Source: Coxiellaceae bacterium
GTDB lineage: Bacteria > Pseudomonadota > Gammaproteobacteria > Coxiellales > Coxiellaceae
DNA length: 35,029 nt
Assembly: GCA_029210045.1 (NCBI GenBank)
Contig: JARGNX010000018.1
Span: 1 to 35,029, forward strand
Direction: 5' to 3'
This document shows positions 7,619-19,359 of this stretch, piece by piece (within the stretch, counting starts at the first letter, position 1; the number at the start of each line of letters is the position of its first letter). The position numbers and the translations under genes are program-made. The notes beneath the pieces are model-generated. The model was given only the letters and a program-made list of their open reading frames with translations, was not told where the DNA came from and made no database searches.

Positions 7619-8530
7619 ATGAAAACTTTATTAGCCCGAACCGTATTCGCAACACTCACCGCCTTATTATTTAACTCTTTATTCGCTGGCGCATTTACCT
7701 TACCTAAAAATGGTGACGTGATTGGCCAAGTATTTTTAGTTCATAGCGTTCGCGGTGATTCTTTACACAGCATTGCCAAACGATACGATATCGGCTGGTT
7801 AAAAATGCGGGATGCTAATAGACGCTTATTATATAAACGCTTACGCCCTGACACTGAGGTGGTAGTTCCTTCGCGCTTTATCTTGCCTAAACAACGCCGC
7901 GGCATAGTGGTTAACCTTGCAGAATTACGCCTTTATTATTTTCCAAAAAATCAAAAGGTGGTATACACCTACCCTGTCGGTGTTGGTCGCAGTAAATGGC
8001 GCACGCCTACCCTAGAAACCATTGTGTATCGTAAAAAAGAACTACCTACTTGGTACATCCCTGAATCAATTCGCGATGAAACCATGCTGAAAAAAGGTAA
8101 ATTCTTACCAACAAAAATCGGCCCCGGTGAAAAAAATCCGCTCGGTCCTTACGCCATGTATTTACTAAAACGCGGCTACCTTATTCACGGTAATAATGCA
8201 CCAAACACCATTGGCACCTATGCCAGCTCAGGTTGTATTCGTTTATTTAATCACGATGTCGAACAATTATTTCATATAGTACCTAACCGCACACCCGTGC
8301 ACATTGTACACCACGCCAATAAGGTTGGCAGGCGCGGTCATACTTTATATCTTGAAGTGCATCGTCCCATGGCGCACAAAGAAGATCAAACAGACCTAAA
8401 TCACACAGACGTGCAAAATGAAATCGCAATGAAAACTGCAAATAAACGCTCACAAGTGAATTGGCGCAAAGTAGCACTCGTTGAAAGACAGCGCCAAGGA
8501 ATACCTACTCGCATTGGCAACATACAATAA
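7619..8530 (+). CDS. exported L,D-transpeptidase, ErfK/YbiS type (LysM-like + YkuD)
   Basis: The ATG at 7619 has AAGGAG eight bases upstream. An in-frame upstream ATT start at 7601 has no such site. The 303-residue product has a signal peptide (about residues 1-25, ending LFAGA), a LysM-like segment (about 40-85, RGDSLHSIAKRYDIGW) and a YkuD domain (about 95-230). Catalytic features are His190 in YLIHGNN and Cys206 in YASSGCIRL. The C-terminal 70 residues are basic and without motif. Such enzymes act in the periplasm. They either form 3-3 cross-links in peptidoglycan or attach outer-membrane proteins to it. Which of these applies cannot be told from sequence alone. The next gene is a second transpeptidase-like enzyme 18 bases downstream, so an operon is likely. 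Confidence 0.9.
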   Translation: MKTLLARTVFATLTALLFNSLFAGAFTLPKNGDVIGQVFLVHSVRGDSLHSIAKRYDIGWLKMRDANRRLLYKRLRPDTEVVVPSRFILPKQRRGIVVNLAELRLYYFPKNQKVVYTYPVGVGRSKWRTPTLETIVYRKKELPTWYIPESIRDETMLKKGKFLPTKIGPGEKNPLGPYAMYLLKRGYLIHGNNAPNTIGTYASSGCIRLFNHDVEQLFHIVPNRTPVHIVHHANKVGRRGHTLYLEVHRPMAHKEDQTDLNHTDVQNEIAMKTANKRSQVNWRKVALVERQRQGIPTRIGNIQ

Positions 8531-8548
8531 TGAAAGGCCTCTAACCAC

Positions 8549-9190
8549 ATGACAACGCGCTCGACTATTTACACCACACTGGCCTCTGGCCTTGCTTTGA
8601 CACTCTTATCGACCATAAGCTACGCCAAAGATTTCACCAATATCCGCGGGCTCAATGAAAAAGCACTGCAACTGGCGCAAAAGGCTTATCACTGTGAAAT
8701 GCGCAAAGGACTTATTCACAACCCACATTTAACTGTCGTTGATTACACCAGACCATCTACTCGCGACCGCTTATGGGTATTAAATATGAAAACCCATAAA
8801 ATTGAATACCGCATATTAGCCTCACACGGCCAAGCCAGTGGTGATTTATATGCAACACATTTTTCAAACCGCACCAATAGCCACAAATCCAGCCGCGGCT
8901 TATTCCTTACCAAAAACACCTACCGCGGTAAGTTCGGTTATTCATTACGCTTAGACGGACTGGAAAAAGGCATTAACGATAACGCTTTCGATCGCGATAT
9001 CGTGGTACACGGGTCAAAATGGGTCAACCATGATTTCATCAAAAAATACCACCGTGTTGGCCGCACCTGGGGCTGCCTTGGGCTAAACGCTCAGATATCT
9101 CGCCAAGTGATTAACACCATCAGTAATGGCAGCTTGGTCTTTGCTTACTCCAAACAAGAAAACTCAGACCCAAACTTAAAACACTGCTAG
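8549..9190 (+). CDS. murein L,D-transpeptidase catalytic-domain protein (YkuD_2 family), exported
   Basis: A 213-residue protein with an N-terminal signal peptide (about residues 1-26, ending SYA). The remainder fits the single-domain YkuD_2 family: NIRGLNEKALQLAQKAY, then VVDYTRPSTRDRLWVLNM (a beta strand pair), RGLFLT, and the catalytic pair His154 in VVHGSKW and Cys176 in GRTWGCLGL. It is distinct from the upstream enzyme in sequence and lacks a LysM part. It probably works on periplasmic peptidoglycan as well. The start is 18 bases after the upstream stop. It ends three bases before the convergent yjdF-like gene, with no obvious terminator between. Confidence 0.86.
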   Translation: MTTRSTIYTTLASGLALTLLSTISYAKDFTNIRGLNEKALQLAQKAYHCEMRKGLIHNPHLTVVDYTRPSTRDRLWVLNMKTHKIEYRILASHGQASGDLYATHFSNRTNSHKSSRGLFLTKNTYRGKFGYSLRLDGLEKGINDNAFDRDIVVHGSKWVNHDFIKKYHRVGRTWGCLGLNAQISRQVINTISNGSLVFAYSKQENSDPNLKHC

Positions 9191-9193
9191 CAA

Positions 9194-9808
9194 TTACGAG
9201 GACAAGCGCTTTATGCACTTATCTTGCCACTGCGCAAATACACTCACAGCAATTATCGCGCCAATCATCGCCAGCAACATATCGCTCTGTGTATCCCAAA
9301 TATAACCCTGGGTTCCTAAGAAGCTGTCCGCCGCCCCACCCATAGAAACCGCAGCCCACCACTCTAATATTTCGTAAAACGCACTAAAAGCCAAACAAAA
9401 ACAGACGATAAAAAATGGTTGCCAGCCTCTGCGAGCAAACACACCCACCCGAATCAGAATCTCTCTCGCCACCAATGCTGGGATAAAACCCTGGGCAAAA
9501 TGACCAACCTTATCATAATTATTTCTTGGCCAATGAAACCATTCCTTTAGCCAATCAAATAACGGGACATGCGCGTAAGTATAATGCGCGCCAACCAGCA
9601 GAATAATCATGTGAATAAAGATAAAACAATAGGTAAAACGGGTAAATCGAAAACGCGTATAGGTGAAAATTAAAATGATAAGCCCAATAATCACAGGACC
9701 CGCTTCGAGCATCCACGTCAGATAATCATAAGGATTATACAAAGACCAGGCAGTTACTGCGCCCAAACAACACAATAGCACTGAATTAAAAGTTACTGTT
9801 TTCATCAT
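9194..9808 (-). CDS. yjdF: inner-membrane protein of the YjdF family (DUF2238)
   Basis: A 204-residue polytopic protein with about six hydrophobic segments. The family hallmark NNYDKVGHFAQGFIPALVAR (about residues 96-115), with its buried charged residues, is clear, followed by SAFYEILEWWAA and GYIWDTQSDMLLA. The biochemical function of the family is not established. The gene starts 28 bases after the amino-acid permease gene and probably belongs to the same transcript. Confidence 0.85.
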   Translation of the reverse strand: MMKTVTFNSVLLCCLGAVTAWSLYNPYDYLTWMLEAGPVIIGLIILIFTYTRFRFTRFTYCFIFIHMIILLVGAHYTYAHVPLFDWLKEWFHWPRNNYDKVGHFAQGFIPALVAREILIRVGVFARRGWQPFFIVCFCLAFSAFYEILEWWAAVSMGGAADSFLGTQGYIWDTQSDMLLAMIGAIIAVSVFAQWQDKCIKRLSS

Positions 9809-9836
9809 GTTTTAATGCCCTGTTATAGTGAAGCGC

Positions 9837-11408
9837 TTAACGAACCAACTTCTCAAGTTGCTTGATATACGGCTGATCCAATCGCGAAACCAAGGCAAAC
9901 TGATACATAATAAAAGTCCAAATACCTAACACCAAAAAGTCCCAGCCTACCGGTAGCCAACCTTTACCGCCACCAAATGATCCTAGCGCCGAGAAAACAA
10001 ACAAAATCACCAGATAAAATATAAACCAAATCAGCGCCAACCACTCACCTTTTGTATCTTCAGTTTGTTGGCGATGTATAAAAAATAACGCAATCAGCCC
10101 AACCAACAAACCTATCATCAAATGCCAAATAGTATCGAAGCCCGACCAATACAACACCAAAGTACCAAAATAAAAAGCCAGCCAGCCAGTAAAAAATCCG
10201 CCCGGCATAAGAAATGGTTTCTCTCGGCTCGAAGTTAAGCGTTGCTTACGAATTGATATAACGGCTACAGCTCCCACCGTATAGGCTACCAAAGACGCAT
10301 CAACCATAATGCTTATCATGCGCTGCCAGCCATGAAACGGTAAGAAAAACAACATACCCACAATAAAGTTCAGCCACAACGCATGAGCGGGGACTTGGAA
10401 TTTATTGGTTTTTTCAAACCACGCAGGCAAATAACCGTTTTGACTCATTGCATACACCACACGTGAGGTGGAAGTGTTCGAGATCATCCCTGCACCCATA
10501 GGCGACACCATCGAATCGATATATATCAAACCAATTAACCATAAAATCCCAATGGTTGTAACCACATCCAACAGCGGTCCACCTTCACCATGAAAATTAA
10601 GATGCATCCAGCCCGAGGTGAAATCTTCAGGCAATAAAGCACCAACAAAAGCGAACTGTAATAACACATACAGAACCACACAAAACACTAACGAACCTAG
10701 TAAAGCCCGTGGTATTGCACGACTGGGGTTGTCGGCTTCGGCACCTAGCTCAACCGCAGCTCGAAAACCAATAAATGAAAACACAATACCGCCTGTGGAA
10801 ACAGCCGCTAAAACACCATGCCACCCCATCGGCATAAATTGTTTAATAAATAAATTACTCCAATTGAATTGAAAACTAAATAATGCAATCAACAAAATAA
10901 TCGGTACAATAATTTTCCATATAGCAATCACGCTATTAATACGAGCAGCAAATTTAACCCCAATTAAATTAACAAAAGTGAATATCAACATTAAAACCAG
11001 CGCCCACAACAACCCTAAATGCGTTAATGCCTTAGCACCGTCATTGGCAATATGAATCAATCCGGGAAAAAAGTGACTCGAATACTGTAATGTTGCCTGC
11101 ACTTCAATCGGCGCCACCGCTACAAACGCCAACCAATTAGACCAGCTCACTAAAAAAGAAATCGGCATGCCATGCGTGATTCTCGAAAAATGTACAATAC
11201 CTCCCGCCACAGGAAACTTTGATGCCATTTCAGCAAACGGTAAAGCAATAATAAAAATCATCACAAAACCGATAACCCACGAGATCAGCGCAGCAGGGCC
11301 TGCTGTTTGAGCCGCATAAAACGGGCTAAATAACCAACCGGAACCGACAATGCCGCTAATGGAAATAAATAATAAATTACGAGGTGAGATGTCACGCTTA
11401 AGGGGCAT
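9837..11408 (-). CDS. APC-superfamily amino acid permease
   Basis: A 523-residue transporter with 12 or more membrane segments. The first contains SISGIVGSGWLFSPFYAA, the unwound substrate-binding motif of the APC fold. FAEMASKFPVAGGI in the second segment region and GFRAAVELGAEADNPSRAIP in the sixth are also typical. The W-L-F variant of the glycine motif recalls aspartate/glutamate-type APC carriers, but the substrate cannot be set from sequence. The start at 11408 is preferred over the upstream in-frame codon at 11498 because AAGGA sits seven bases before it and homology begins there. It is followed by the yjdF-like gene. Confidence 0.88.
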   Translation of the reverse strand: MPLKRDISPRNLLFISISGIVGSGWLFSPFYAAQTAGPAALISWVIGFVMIFIIALPFAEMASKFPVAGGIVHFSRITHGMPISFLVSWSNWLAFVAVAPIEVQATLQYSSHFFPGLIHIANDGAKALTHLGLLWALVLMLIFTFVNLIGVKFAARINSVIAIWKIIVPIILLIALFSFQFNWSNLFIKQFMPMGWHGVLAAVSTGGIVFSFIGFRAAVELGAEADNPSRAIPRALLGSLVFCVVLYVLLQFAFVGALLPEDFTSGWMHLNFHGEGGPLLDVVTTIGILWLIGLIYIDSMVSPMGAGMISNTSTSRVVYAMSQNGYLPAWFEKTNKFQVPAHALWLNFIVGMLFFLPFHGWQRMISIMVDASLVAYTVGAVAVISIRKQRLTSSREKPFLMPGGFFTGWLAFYFGTLVLYWSGFDTIWHLMIGLLVGLIALFFIHRQQTEDTKGEWLALIWFIFYLVILFVFSALGSFGGGKGWLPVGWDFLVLGIWTFIMYQFALVSRLDQPYIKQLEKLVR

Positions 11409-11613
11409 TTTACAATCCTTGTACAAGATAGTCCGTGTGGCGTTAGTGTACCATGTTACAAACTTATCGAGAACTCCTAGCCATGTTGATCCGCTCACCC
11501 AGAGGAGGTCACGCAGTAACTGTCTCGAAGGGAGGACAATCGGAAGTTATTGAGCTCCGCCTCCCCGAGCCGGAATGGAGGTACGCTATGCGCCTTGGTT
11601 GCTTGATAACTAA

Positions 11614-11671
11614 CTGGATCCCGGATCAAGCCTGCCCCCCCCCTGGTAAGGACACGGGGTCCGGGATGACA
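11614..11671. repeat. dispersed palindromic repeat element (intergenic copy)
   Basis: CTGGATCCCGGATCAAG, a C-rich insert, then TCCGGGATGACAAAG. ATCCCGGA (11618-11625) and TCCGGGAT (11660-11667) are a perfect 8-bp inverted repeat. The same flanks (CTGGATCCCGG and CCGGGATGACA) occur at 25262-25290, with a related form at 25359-25392, so this is a dispersed family. It lies in the 342-base gene-free stretch 11409-11750. The rest of that stretch holds no convincing gene, only the terminator at its right end. Confidence 0.75.
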
Positions 11672-11702
11672 AAGCATATCAGGGCAATTGGGGAATCTGA
11701 AA

Positions 11703-11727
11703 TAAAAAAAGGGGCCTTTCAGCCCCT
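11703..11727 (-). terminator. intrinsic terminator of the Ala-rich membrane protein gene
   Basis: On the minus strand AGGGGC, loop TGAAAG, then GCCCCT is followed by a run of seven T. It lies 24 bases after the stop at 11751. Confidence 0.88.
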
Positions 11728-11750
11728 ATTGATATATTTCTTATTTGGAA

Positions 11751-12620
11751 TTAGACAGTCAATAACCCGCCACGAGCTGTTGTTGTACCAACTTGTACAA
11801 CCGCATCTTCATCATCACCACTCTGACCAGTAGGCGTACCTAGCAAACGATCACGTAAAGCCGGTGAAGCAGCACCATCGGTCTTAAACATACTATCACG
11901 GGCTGAAGACATAAGACTGCCTGTAGCACCTGGGCATGCAACCACAGCAGCACCCGCTCTAGCTAACAATGGCATAAGGTATTGTGTTAATGAAGCAGCA
12001 ACGAACAGGCCAGCCGAAGCTAAACCTTCATAACCTAAAGCATCCGCTAATTTACCCGATGCTTTAAAGCCTTTATCTTCAAGGTTAAACAAGTTGAAAC
12101 CAACATAAGCCAAACCAGTCAACGCTGCAGCTAAAGTTGGTACAGTCGCTAACTTGCTAGGCGCTTGATCTTTTTTCATATTCGAAACAGTGTTTACTGT
12201 AAGCGCGGTTAAACCTGCTGCCAATGTAGACAACACAGCCACATGCAAACCTTTCGTCAAGTTCAACAAGTTTTGATCTTGAAAATAAGCATAAGCAGCA
12301 ACGCCAGCAGCGCCCATCAACGCACCATGCGCAACAACACGACTAACACGTTCAGTTTTACTTGAGTCTACTTCGTTATGCACCTGAGCTTTCGTATCGT
12401 GGAGTTGTTTAACCAATTGCATAGCTGAGGCAACCGCAACGGTAGCAAAGGCTGCAAACACTACTGTGTTCGCTGTATTCATGTAATTTAATTCTTGTGC
12501 TTGCTTAACAAACTGCTGATATGCAAAGGCCGCGAAAGCAGCAGCACTGGCAAGTAGATTAAGGTTGTTATAAACGTGGTGGCTAGCAGCATCGCTAACT
12601 AAAGGTTTTAAGCTCGGCAT
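11751..12620 (-). CDS. alanine-rich multi-pass membrane protein, unknown function
   Basis: The ATG at 12620 is preceded by GGGAG at good distance. A longer reading from 12683 has no ribosome site. The 289-residue product is rich in Ala, Leu and Val, with about six to eight hydrophobic segments, such as LASAAAFAAFAYQQF, VVFAAFATVAVASAMQ, GAAGVAAYAYF and GLFVAASLTQYL. Short polar linkers with Lys and Asp separate them. The last 50 residues are polar, with an acidic GDDEDAVVQV. I recognise no family. A dedicated terminator and ribosome site show it is a single-gene unit lying between the APC permease and ligA. Confidence 0.8.
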   Translation of the reverse strand: MPSLKPLVSDAASHHVYNNLNLLASAAAFAAFAYQQFVKQAQELNYMNTANTVVFAAFATVAVASAMQLVKQLHDTKAQVHNEVDSSKTERVSRVVAHGALMGAAGVAAYAYFQDQNLLNLTKGLHVAVLSTLAAGLTALTVNTVSNMKKDQAPSKLATVPTLAAALTGLAYVGFNLFNLEDKGFKASGKLADALGYEGLASAGLFVAASLTQYLMPLLARAGAAVVACPGATGSLMSSARDSMFKTDGAASPALRDRLLGTPTGQSGDDEDAVVQVGTTTARGGLLTV

Positions 12621-12761
12621 GTTGTGTCTCCCAATATATATTTTTAAACAGAATAATTTCTGTTTTCTCCCATCGGGCAGCACTATAGCACCATGTTATT
12701 AGCGAATACAATCAATCGAAAAAGAATTAATAAAATGTTAAGGAAAGAAGAAATTTTATGT

Positions 12762-15459
<2,698 letters not shown>

Positions 15460-15491
15460 AATAGCTCCCTTATTTTATCCATTAATGACAA

Positions 15492-18400
15492 CTACGCCTC
15501 AGCCATTGCCACCGCTTGTTCAATATCCACTGCCACCATACGTGACACACCCGCTTCTTGTTGAGTCACACCCAACAGAGTATCTGCGGATTCAATCGTT
15601 ACTTTATTATGGCTAATCACCAAGAACTGAGTTTGATCAACCATTTCCCGAATCAGTGCACAATAACGCCCAACATTTAAATCATCCAATGGCGCATCAA
15701 CCTCATCCAAAACACAGAACGGTGCTGGATTTAATTGGAATAATGAAAATACTAAAGCAATTGCTGTTAAAGCTTTCTCACCACCGGATAGCATATGAAT
15801 CGTTGAGTTACGTTTACCAGGCGGTTGCGCTTTCACTTGCACACCGGCAGTCAACATATCATCATCCATCAATGCCAGCTCAGCTGCACCACCACCAAAT
15901 ACTTTCGGGAAGATTTTTTGGAAGTTAGTGTTTACATTTTCAAAGGTATGCTTAAAGTTTGAGCGCGTTTCTTTATCTATTTTACTGATCGCGCCTTCTA
16001 ATGCTTCTAATGCCTCACGCAAGTCAGCTTGCTGCTCATCCAAATAAGTTTTGCGCTCGTTTACTTCATCGTATTCTTCAATCGCAGCTAAATTAATCGG
16101 GCCTAAACGACTAATACGCTTCTCTAATGCCACCAGATCATCCGCCCAAACAGCAATGCTTGCCTCTTCAGGAATGGTTGGAATGATTTGCTCTATGGTA
16201 TGCTCAGTTTCTTCTAACTGTTCAACAATAGAAGCCTGCTTCACCACCAAAGTCTGCTTATCCATTTGCATTTGTTGCAATTGGTTTTGCTGTTGCTGCA
16301 CTTGATTCGTCACTTGATGGCGCTGACGATCCAAGTCTTGAATACTTTGCTGACATTGCTCCAATTGTTGCTGTACCGCACTCAATTGCTGCTCGACTGT
16401 CACATTTTTACTAAGATGTTGTTGCAATTCTTCTTCTAACTGCTGTAACGGTAGATTTTCATCTTGCAGTTGTTCTTGTAAGTGCGACTTGCGTTGATCA
16501 AGCTGTTCGATTTGCTTGCGATCTTGATCCAACGTTTGTTGCAATAATAACAATTGGTTTTCTGACGTCGCTAGGCGCACCGCTACCTCATCAGTGGATT
16601 GGCGCGCTTGCTGTAACTGATCACGGCAATCTAACACTGTTTGACGTTTACTATCACGGGTCTGCAATAACTGCTCACGTTGATCTTGCAGTTGTTGCTC
16701 TGATTGCGATGACACAGTAATACTGGTTTCAGTTTCCTGTATTGTATCTGTTGTTCGTACTAGCTGCTGCTCTACCTGCTCAATATCGTCAGCTAACTGC
16801 GCTAAACGTCGCATCTTCGATTGATATTTCTCGTTATTCGACGACAATTCTGACTTGTATTGTGATAACACCTTGCTGCACTGCTGATACTCTGACTGCA
16901 ACTGATCACGCTGTGATTCACATGACGATAATTGCTGTTTCTTAGCATCCAACTCCGCTTGGCATTGTTCGATTTGCTGCTCTAGAGTAGTGATATCAGA
17001 GCTGATTTGTTTCAACTCCTGCTCACGTTGCAATACGCCACGCTTAGCATCATCTGCCTGTACCAACTTCACCCAATTCGCACTTAACCACACACCTTGT
17101 GGTGTAATCACTGACTGACCAGGTTTTAATGATGACAACTGTTGTTTTGCTTGCGTTAAATCCGCGGCCACTAACACTTGATTTAAATCGATCGGTAAAG
17201 CCGCATTGCTTTTTACCTTACTCGCTAATGTGCCGGTTTCAGCATTAGCCGTGCTATGCCCTTTAATTAAAGACACATTCGCACCCGTCATTGATGCTAG
17301 CGCATCAAGGTGTGACACCGTATCATCAACGCAAATCGCCTGGAAACTATCAAACATCACCGCTTCTACTGCTGTTTCCCAACCATTTTCAACCGTTATA
17401 GTCTCGCCTAAACGTTTAGCGTTTTGTAAGCCTTGACCAGACAGCCATTGCGTCACTTCCGAGTCATCGTCGTGCAATGCGGATTGTTGCAAAGCATCCA
17501 ATGATGATTGACGACCTTTTAGGGTTTGTAGTTGTTGACGGTCTTTATCTAATTGCTGATTTTGCTGATTGATTTGATCACGTTGCTCACTGATCTGATC
17601 GGCTAACGTAGACATTTCCGCTTCATACTGAGCAATTTTATCAGCATTACTCGAAACTTCATGCTTTAAGCGATCAATCGCGGACTGCAGTTCATTTAAA
17701 TCAATCTCACCATGCTCTTGCTGTAATTGCTGCTGCTTACGCTGCAAATTATCACGCTGTTGATGCATATGGTTCAGTGTATTCTTTTCAACTTCAACTT
17801 GTTTATTGGTTTTAGATAATTCCCCCTGGAATTGATCCCAACTTTCTTGCCATGTTTGCTGCTGTTGCTCGGCTTGCTGTAACTGCTGCGTTAATTGATC
17901 AACTTGCTGCTTACTACTCACCAATTGCGGTGATAGTTGCTCAATATCTTGCTCTAACTCTTCACGGTCAGCATCATGTTGCTCAGCATTGTCCGATAAC
18001 TCTTGCCATAACGACCCAGTATTCTCTAACTCTTCACGCCATTGCTGCGCTTGCTGTTGCAAATGACTAATGCGCTGCTCAACGCGACTCACTTCCGCGC
18101 GACTACTGTAGTAGTCTTTCTGAACATCGGACTGCTGTTGATTGTATTCATTCAGTGCAACACGTGACTTTTCTAATTCCGTTTCTAACTGTTGCGATTG
18201 CGCACGCCCTTGCTCAAACTCGGTCTCTTTAGCCGATAATTGTTGCTGCTTGGTTTGTAAATCTTGTTGCAACTGCTGCCAATGCAAGCCTTTTAACTGC
18301 AATTGCAGCTCTTCTTCTTGCTGCTTATAAATTTTATATTTTTCTGCAGACTTTGCTTGGCGCTGTAAACGACCCAGTTGGCGCTCTAGCTCTTCACACA

Positions 18401-18989
18401 GGTCATTCACTCGATCAAGATTTTCATTGGTATGACGCATACGATTTTCAGTTTCACGTCGACGCTCTTTATATTTAGAGATCCCCGCCGCTTCTTCAAA
18501 AAAGACTCGCAATTCCTCAGGCTTCGCTTCAATTAAGCGCGAAATCATACCTTGTTCAATAATGGAATAACTGCGCGGCCCTAAGCCTGTGCCTAAGAAA
18601 ATATCAGTGATATCTTTACGGCGACAACGCGTGCCATTTAAAAAGTAACTCGACTGACCTTCACGCTCAACTTCACGTCGAATCGAAATCTCAGTATATG
18701 CGGCATATTCACCGGTCAACGTATGATCGCTATTATCAAATAGCAGCTCAACCATCGCGCGACCTAATGGCTGCCGTGTGGCAGTACCATTGAAAATCAC
18801 ATCAGCCATCGACTGACCACGCAATTGCTTGGCAGAAGACTCACCAATCACCCAACGAATGGCATCAACAATATTTGATTTTCCACAGCCATTAGGCCCA
18901 ACAATCGCATTCAATGGACTGCGAATTGGGATAACGGTTGGATCAACAAACGACTTGAAACCAGCTAATTTTATTTGCTTTAAATACAT
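15492..18989 (-). CDS. smc: chromosome segregation protein SMC
   Basis: SMC is the ATPase of bacterial condensin, which with ScpA/ScpB organises and separates sister chromosomes. The 1165-residue protein has the N-terminal ATPase half with Walker A (IVGPNGCGKSNIV, about residues 29-41), long coiled coils, a hinge near residues 510-630, a second coil, and the C-terminal half with the signature LSGGEKALTAIAL and Walker B FCVLDEVDAPLDD. The coils are unusually rich in glutamine (for example QQLQQAEQQQQTWQESW) compared with typical Glu/Lys-rich coils. An SMC with zipA and ligA, and no MukBEF, fits gammaproteobacteria outside the enteric/Vibrio group. The ribosome site before 18989 is weak. Confidence 0.97.
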   Translation of the reverse strand: MYLKQIKLAGFKSFVDPTVIPIRSPLNAIVGPNGCGKSNIVDAIRWVIGESSAKQLRGQSMADVIFNGTATRQPLGRAMVELLFDNSDHTLTGEYAAYTEISIRREVEREGQSSYFLNGTRCRRKDITDIFLGTGLGPRSYSIIEQGMISRLIEAKPEELRVFFEEAAGISKYKERRRETENRMRHTNENLDRVNDLCEELERQLGRLQRQAKSAEKYKIYKQQEEELQLQLKGLHWQQLQQDLQTKQQQLSAKETEFEQGRAQSQQLETELEKSRVALNEYNQQQSDVQKDYYSSRAEVSRVEQRISHLQQQAQQWREELENTGSLWQELSDNAEQHDADREELEQDIEQLSPQLVSSKQQVDQLTQQLQQAEQQQQTWQESWDQFQGELSKTNKQVEVEKNTLNHMHQQRDNLQRKQQQLQQEHGEIDLNELQSAIDRLKHEVSSNADKIAQYEAEMSTLADQISEQRDQINQQNQQLDKDRQQLQTLKGRQSSLDALQQSALHDDDSEVTQWLSGQGLQNAKRLGETITVENGWETAVEAVMFDSFQAICVDDTVSHLDALASMTGANVSLIKGHSTANAETGTLASKVKSNAALPIDLNQVLVAADLTQAKQQLSSLKPGQSVITPQGVWLSANWVKLVQADDAKRGVLQREQELKQISSDITTLEQQIEQCQAELDAKKQQLSSCESQRDQLQSEYQQCSKVLSQYKSELSSNNEKYQSKMRRLAQLADDIEQVEQQLVRTTDTIQETETSITVSSQSEQQLQDQREQLLQTRDSKRQTVLDCRDQLQQARQSTDEVAVRLATSENQLLLLQQTLDQDRKQIEQLDQRKSHLQEQLQDENLPLQQLEEELQQHLSKNVTVEQQLSAVQQQLEQCQQSIQDLDRQRHQVTNQVQQQQNQLQQMQMDKQTLVVKQASIVEQLEETEHTIEQIIPTIPEEASIAVWADDLVALEKRISRLGPINLAAIEEYDEVNERKTYLDEQQADLREALEALEGAISKIDKETRSNFKHTFENVNTNFQKIFPKVFGGGAAELALMDDDMLTAGVQVKAQPPGKRNSTIHMLSGGEKALTAIALVFSLFQLNPAPFCVLDEVDAPLDDLNVGRYCALIREMVDQTQFLVISHNKVTIESADTLLGVTQQEAGVSRMVAVDIEQAVAMAEA

Positions 18990-19213
18990 AAATGCCCACA
19001 GCTTTCCGTAGCAATTCTATTTACAACACGCGTCTCCTGCGGAAATTCGCGCACAACGAAGCAGCTAGTGTACCGAATTCGCGTCGGTTTTGGTAGCTGA
19101 AATCGCATCTATAAGCCTGTTAACATCATTCATAATGCGTACGTTTAAGAAGTGCAGCGGTTTAATAAATGTTCACGTTGCTTTTTAACCCCTTTATACT
19201 TTATAGTCAGTGA

Positions 19214-19229
19214 CTTACATGGATGTAAG
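19214..19229. promoter_or_regulatory. dyad CTTACATGGATGTAAG upstream of the pilin gene
   Basis: Two 7-base half sites, CTTACAT and ATGTAAG, are symmetric around GG, which suggests a dimeric regulator site. It lies 62 bases before a TATAAT and 130 bases before the pilin ATG. It stands in the 370-base gene-free stretch 18990-19359 between the divergent smc and pilin genes. Apart from this dyad and the -10 element nothing in that stretch stands out. Confidence 0.4.
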
Positions 19230-19290
19230 ACAAGTGCCTGATATGGACGTTTATGCTGCTTTTTACTACCTAATAAGGGACATTCCTGCC

Positions 19291-19296
19291 TATAAT
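19291..19296 (+). promoter_or_regulatory. candidate -10 box (TATAAT) of the pilin gene
   Basis: A perfect TATAAT lies 64 bases before the pilin start. TG lies two bases too far upstream for a standard extended -10, and no good -35 is present, so this is only a candidate. Confidence 0.4.
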
Positions 19297-19359
19297 TACC
19301 TCTATGGCACTAACAGGCTAATCTCTCATCAAACTAACTGAATTAAAGAGGATACAATC

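Noticed and set aside
11453..11833. Open frames on both strands in the repeat and terminator region
   Set aside because: They run through the palindromic element or the terminator and antisense to a real gene, with no ribosome site.
19305..19320. Sigma-54 promoter for the pilin (TGGCAC then GGCT)
   Set aside because: The second element does not match TTGC and its GC is one base out of the strict spacing.
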